From Actinomycetota bacterium (lineage in GTDB: Bacteria; Actinomycetota; Acidimicrobiia; Acidimicrobiales; JAMCPL01): DNA of 19,142 bases. Below the pieces are notes generated by a model. The model did not search any database. It was not told where the DNA came from and saw nothing but the letters and a program-made list of their open reading frames with translations. Shown in pieces: positions 15,198-19,142 of the stretch (its first letter is position 1; each line of letters begins with the position of its first letter). The translations under genes were made by a program, and so were the position numbers. The stretch is taken from NCBI GenBank assembly GCA_023379725.1, contig JAMCPC010000052.1, positions 1 through 19,142 of the forward strand, in the 5' to 3' direction.

Positions 15198-16913
15198 TCA
15201 CATAACTACGACGACAGGTACTATGAGAGGGCGGCGCTTGGTGCGTTCATTGACGAATTTACCCAATGCCCTACGTACCTGCAGATGAAGAGTCTCATCA
15301 TCCTCTACGCCATCAGCCATAGCCTTTTCCAGGCTGTCACGGACGATATTGGCAGCCTCCTCCAATATATCCTCAGCCTCTTTGGCATGCACCCAACCTC
15401 TGGTCACTACCTCGGGATTACCGACCACCTCTCCGGTATGTATATCCACCACTGCCATGACTACCAACATGCCCTCCTCAGCCAACACCCTTCTGTCACG
15501 CAACACACCATGACTTACATCACCCACGGTACCGTCCACAAAGAGAAAACCTGACGGTACGTCATCGACTCTATGCAGACCTGCACTGTCCAATCTCAAA
15601 CTATTACCATCCTCGCAAACGATCGCCTTTAGATCATCCACACCGGTATGCCTGGCGAGCTCGGCATGGCGCATCAAGTGACGCAGCTCACCGTGGACCG
15701 GAATAAAGTACTCCGGCCTTACAATAGAGAGGAGCATCTGCAACTCATCACGACGCGCGTGTCCGCTTACGTGTACCTCTTCAATACCGGTATGCACCAC
15801 TTCGGCTCCTCTGCGAGTAAGACCGTTTATTACCTTGCCGACAGCCCACTCATTGCCTGGAATGGGATGCGCACTTATTATTACCAGGTCATCCTCGCCC
15901 AATTTCATTGTCTTGCTATCTCCAGCAGCGAGCAAAGCAAGTGCAGATAGAGGCTCACCCTGCGAGCCTGTACATACTACACACAGTTTGCCTGGATCCA
16001 TATCGCCAATAGAATCTGCGGACACCTGATCATCTTCAGGAAGATCCAGTATTCCCAGCTTCCTGGCAAGCTCAATGTTTTTCTCCATAGACCTGCCCAA
16101 GGCGGCTATCTTCCGTCCTGAATCTATGGCAGCATTGGCTATCTGCTGTATCCTATGAATGTGGCTCGCAAAACATGCCGCAACGATACGTTTGTCAGGA
16201 TTGGTGGCTATTATCCTGTCTATGACCTCTCCCACTACAGACTCCGAGCGGGTATAGCCAGGTTCGTCGGCGTTGGTAGAATCGGAGAGTAGAAGCCTGA
16301 TCCCGTTGGACTTGGCCAACTCCCCTATTCTCGCCAAATCGGTAAACCGATCATCTACTGGGGAAAGATCCAGTTTGAAGTCTCCCGTATGCAGGATAAC
16401 CCCCTGATCCGTATGGAATGCAGTGGCAAACCCATCCGGAACCGAATGAGTCACTGGAATAAACTCTACGCGAAATGGCCCTATCTGGACTACCTCGCCA
16501 TCCTGTACCACTCTATGGTGAGCCCTGCCAGCAAGCCCTGCCTCCTCGATCCTGCTGCCAGCCAATGACAATGTCAGAGCTGAGCCATATATAGGAGCTT
16601 TCAACTCCCTCAAAAGGTAAGGCAGCCCACCGGTATGATCCTCATGGCCGTGGGTGAGGATGATCCCATCTACTGAGTCTGCCCTATCGTATATGTAGTC
16701 AAAATTGGGCAAAACAAGGTCTATCCCGGGCATATCCGGCTCCGGGAACATGATCCCGCAATCGAGTACGACCATCCGACCACCTGATTCAATACAAGCG
16801 CAGTTGCGTCCGATTTCACCGAGTCCACCCAAAAATGTAATCGTTACCGGCTCATCGCCTCCATGGCTAGTGGTCTGTCCCGTAAGAGGCTCAGCGGATA
16901 AGCCACTAACCAC
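15198..16913 (-). CDS. rnj: Ribonuclease J
   Basis: Metallo-beta-lactamase/beta-CASP ribonuclease for mRNA decay and rRNA maturation, with 5'-3' exo- and endonuclease activity. The zinc-binding HxHxDH is THGHEDH at 87-93. ILHTGDFKLD and LLLSDSTNAD follow, then the beta-CASP part (ASHIHRIQQIANAAI, CTGSQGEP), a SGHARRDEL motif and PVHGELRHL. The C-terminal RNase J domain ends in an unusual VVVVM. The length of 571 aa is normal. The chosen GTG (16911-16913) overlaps the uvrB stop by 8 bp, with AGGTAA about seven bases before it, suggesting coupled translation. Residues 2-12 are encoded by a copy of the repeat found at 11014 and 11193. That segment is outside the conserved core, which starts near VTITFLGGLGEIG. 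Confidence 0.95.
   Translation of the reverse strand: MVSGLSAEPLTGQTTSHGGDEPVTITFLGGLGEIGRNCACIESGGRMVVLDCGIMFPEPDMPGIDLVLPNFDYIYDRADSVDGIILTHGHEDHTGGLPYLLRELKAPIYGSALTLSLAGSRIEEAGLAGRAHHRVVQDGEVVQIGPFRVEFIPVTHSVPDGFATAFHTDQGVILHTGDFKLDLSPVDDRFTDLARIGELAKSNGIRLLLSDSTNADEPGYTRSESVVGEVIDRIIATNPDKRIVAACFASHIHRIQQIANAAIDSGRKIAALGRSMEKNIELARKLGILDLPEDDQVSADSIGDMDPGKLCVVCTGSQGEPLSALALLAAGDSKTMKLGEDDLVIISAHPIPGNEWAVGKVINGLTRRGAEVVHTGIEEVHVSGHARRDELQMLLSIVRPEYFIPVHGELRHLMRHAELARHTGVDDLKAIVCEDGNSLRLDSAGLHRVDDVPSGFLFVDGTVGDVSHGVLRDRRVLAEEGMLVVMAVVDIHTGEVVGNPEVVTRGWVHAKEAEDILEEAANIVRDSLEKAMADGVEDDETLHLQVRRALGKFVNERTKRRPLIVPVVVVM
16885..16900. repeat. Third copy of the inverted-repeat arm, inside the rnj 5' end
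   Basis: AGAGGCTCAGCGGATA is identical to the core of both arms of the 11014-11212 element. With two more bases (TA) it matches the 11193-side arm over 18 bp. It encodes the LSAEPL segment of RNase J on the minus strand. Confidence 0.75.
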
Positions 16914-19122
16914 GGCTGTTACCTGCGGTAATATTCTCTACCGTACCAACTTCCCCAGTGCGCTCCATTTCCATTGCTATGTCTCTATGTATCTCGAATA
17001 TCTCATCACGAATAGCCGCTGCCTCCTCGTATCTCAACTCACTCGCTGCATGTTGCATCTCCCGTTCAAGAAGCTCCAGCCTGGCCTCCAACTCAAACGG
17101 AACGGCACCGGCCTTACCACCAATACCGACTTGAGCACCGGCCTTACCACCGGCACTGGCCTGAAGGGCAGCCAGCTTGGCTGCGGGCTCGTTGGCGTCC
17201 AATGCGCCACCTGATTCGGTACCCAATGCTGCCCCGCCACCTCTTGCCACCCTTCCCTGTCGTGCCACCCTGCCACGCATTCCTCTACCTGACCCTGCCG
17301 TCATCCCAGATCGTTCCTGGGTAGAGCGTATCGAATCCAATATGTCAGAGACCGCTTTGTGTACGGTAACCGGGTCAATTCCGTGTTCTTCGTTGTAAGC
17401 CTTCTGGACAGATCTCCTTCGCTCCGTCTCCTGAATAGCCCGGCGCATCGCACCTGTAATTGTGTCGGCATACAGCACCACCTTACCATCTACATTACGT
17501 GCAGCACGACCAATAGTCTGGATCAACGATGACCCGGAACGCAAGAAACCCTCTTTGTCTGCATCGAGAATAGCTACCAGTGCAACCTCAGGAAGGTCCA
17601 GACCCTCCCTCAGAAGGTTGATACCGACCAAAATGTCAAACTCTCCAAGACGTAGGTCCCTTATTATCTCAATCCGCTCTATGGTATCTATATCGGAATG
17701 CATATAACGCACCCTAAATCCTGCTTCAGAGAGATACTCCGTCAACTGTTCAGCCATCTTCTTGGTAAGGGTCGTAACCAGTGCACGTTGAGAAGCCGCC
17801 ACCGTAGCAGCAAGACGTTCGCAGAGGTCGTCGATCTGGCCGGTAGTAGGATGTATAGTAATCTCCGGATCTACAAGTCCTGTCGGTCTGATTACCTGCT
17901 CTACCACCCTCCCGGAAACCTCTAATTCATATTGACCGGGAGTAGCCGACAAGAAGATCATCTGGGGAACCCTGGCAATGAACTCATCAAAGGTCAGCGG
18001 CCTATTGTCGAGTGCCGAAGGAAGTCTGAACCCGTGTTCCACCAGTGTGACCTTGCGCGATCTGTCGCCTACGAACTGGCCATGGAGCTGAGGTATCGCT
18101 ACATGGCTCTCGTCTACTACAACCAGCATATCTTCCGGAAAATAATCCAGCAACGTATAGGGAGACTCACCGGCCTCTCTACCATCCAGATGGCGGCTGT
18201 AATTCTCCACGCCGCTGCATGTACCTATCTCTGCCAACATCTCCAAGTCGTGTTCTGTGCGCATTCTCAGTCGCTGAGCTTCAAGCAATTTCCCCTCTGT
18301 CTCAAGATATCTGAGCCTCTCACCAAGTTCAATCTCGATCGACGTTATAGCCTTTTTCAAGCGTTCCTCACCTGCAATGTAATGAGTGGCGGGAAGTAAC
18401 ACGATACCATCGAGCGAGCCCAAGACCTTACCGGTTACGCTATCAAATTGCTTTATCGACATCACCTCATCACCGAACAACTCTATCCGTATGGCGTATT
18501 CCTCATAGGATGGATGCAACTCGATCATGTCACCACGTACCCTAAAACGACCACGGCTTAAATCGATGTCATTGCGCCTATAATGGAGCTTGACGAAACT
18601 ACGCAACAGCTCACGCTGATCGACATTGGAACCGACTGCCAGAGCTATCATATTGTCACGATATTCGTGTGGAGATCCGAGTCCATAGATACAAGAGACA
18701 GATGCAACTACTACCACGTCTTTACGCAAAAGTAATGCCGAGGTTGCACTGTGACGCAACCTATCAATATCTTCATTCAAAGATGAATCTTTCTCAATGT
18801 ATATATCGCTGGTAGGAAGGTATGCTTCTGGTTGATAGTAGTCATAATACGATACAAAGTATTCGACCCGGTTGTTGGGCATGAGCATTCTCAATTCGGA
18901 AGAGAGCTGAGCCGCCAATGACTTGTTTGGCTCTATGATCAAGGTCGGTCTCTGGACAGACTCGATGACCCAAGCCATAGTTGCGGTCTTGCCGCTACCG
19001 GTAACCCCAAGAAGGGTCTGGTACCGGATGCCCTGCTTCACTCCCTCCGAGAGCGCCTCAATGGCTTGCGGCTGATCACCGGCAGGACGAAATGGCCCGA
19101 TTACCTGAAACTGCTCAGCCAT
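16906..19122 (-). CDS. uvrB: Excinuclease ABC subunit B
   Basis: Helicase-like damage-verifying subunit of nucleotide excision repair, acting with UvrA and UvrC. It opens FRPAGDQPQAIEAL. Walker A GVTGSGKT is at 39-46, the beta-hairpin region YYDYYQPEAYLPTSDIYIEKD at about 92-112, and the DEAD-type Walker B VVDESH at 335-340. RPTGLVDPEI, GFRVRYMHSDIDTIERIEI and GINLLREGLDLPEV are the later helicase motifs, followed by QTIGRAARN. The C-terminal UVR domain (about 676-715) binds UvrC. Between the helicase core and UVR lies a long Gly/Ala/Arg-rich linker (about 600-675), longer than usual. ATG 19122 matches the normal UvrB N-terminus; GAGAGGG lies about 10 bases upstream. The gene leads the run uvrB-rnj-ftsK-methyltransferase. 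Confidence 0.97.
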   Translation of the reverse strand: MAEQFQVIGPFRPAGDQPQAIEALSEGVKQGIRYQTLLGVTGSGKTATMAWVIESVQRPTLIIEPNKSLAAQLSSELRMLMPNNRVEYFVSYYDYYQPEAYLPTSDIYIEKDSSLNEDIDRLRHSATSALLLRKDVVVVASVSCIYGLGSPHEYRDNMIALAVGSNVDQRELLRSFVKLHYRRNDIDLSRGRFRVRGDMIELHPSYEEYAIRIELFGDEVMSIKQFDSVTGKVLGSLDGIVLLPATHYIAGEERLKKAITSIEIELGERLRYLETEGKLLEAQRLRMRTEHDLEMLAEIGTCSGVENYSRHLDGREAGESPYTLLDYFPEDMLVVVDESHVAIPQLHGQFVGDRSRKVTLVEHGFRLPSALDNRPLTFDEFIARVPQMIFLSATPGQYELEVSGRVVEQVIRPTGLVDPEITIHPTTGQIDDLCERLAATVAASQRALVTTLTKKMAEQLTEYLSEAGFRVRYMHSDIDTIERIEIIRDLRLGEFDILVGINLLREGLDLPEVALVAILDADKEGFLRSGSSLIQTIGRAARNVDGKVVLYADTITGAMRRAIQETERRRSVQKAYNEEHGIDPVTVHKAVSDILDSIRSTQERSGMTAGSGRGMRGRVARQGRVARGGGAALGTESGGALDANEPAAKLAALQASAGGKAGAQVGIGGKAGAVPFELEARLELLEREMQHAASELRYEEAAAIRDEIFEIHRDIAMEMERTGEVGTVENITAGNSRG
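17105..17151. repeat. 30-bp-period repeat in the uvrB linker
   Basis: GCACCGGCCTTACCACC occurs at 17105-17121 and 17135-17151. The ten-codon period encodes two GGKAGA units in the Gly/Ala-rich linker of UvrB. Confidence 0.85.
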
Positions 19123-19142
19123 GCCCGCACCCTCTCATCGGC

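Overview
The window reads as bacterial chromosome of roughly even base composition (judged by eye, not counted), with heavy use of the ATA isoleucine codon. The gene set fits an Actinomycetota member, plausibly class Acidimicrobiia: FtsK with a long basic N-terminus, RNase J beside ftsK, an EF-G-like factor, an actinobacterial-type D,D-carboxypeptidase and a leaderless promoter. The class is an inference; no rRNA or marker tree is available here.

Layout. (1) 1-215 is the 3' end of an EF-G-like GTPase gene (+), followed by about 260 bp with a 19-bp tandem repeat and a possible gene remnant. (2) 479-1387 (-) encodes a four-helix membrane protein with a Pro/Gln/Tyr repeat tail and a C-terminal zinc ribbon. 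(3) 1539-6576 (+) is a partial cobalamin (corrin ring) cluster built from fused enzymes: CbiE-CbiT, CbiG-CobJ, a 2x[4Fe-4S] ferredoxin fused to CbiC/CobH, and a long CbiX cobaltochelatase with an MxCxxC iron-sulfur motif. CbiX and CbiG point to the early-cobalt-insertion ('anaerobic') route. The other steps must be encoded elsewhere. (4) 6744-9356 (-) holds an NAD(P)-dependent aldehyde dehydrogenase with a 29-bp dyad upstream, and homoserine kinase ThrB. (5) 9602-11005 (+) is a D,D-carboxypeptidase, divergent from thrB. (6) 11014-11212 is a 199-bp element bounded by perfect 20-bp inverted repeats between two convergent genes. (7) 11196-19122 (-) is a colinear run uvrB, rnj, ftsK, methyltransferase; uvrB and rnj overlap by 8 bp.

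The most unusual features are the ferredoxin-CbiC fusion, a 36-bp direct repeat that duplicates the cbiX translation start and creates a 26-codon ORF chained by ATGGATAA overlaps, the inverted-repeat element with a third copy of its arm inside the start of rnj, an acidic insertion of about 100 residues between Walker A and Walker B of FtsK, and the clean dyad before the aldehyde dehydrogenase gene. Short duplications recur at gene edges and in protein linkers. I saw no rRNA, tRNA, CRISPR array, transposase, phage gene or defence system.
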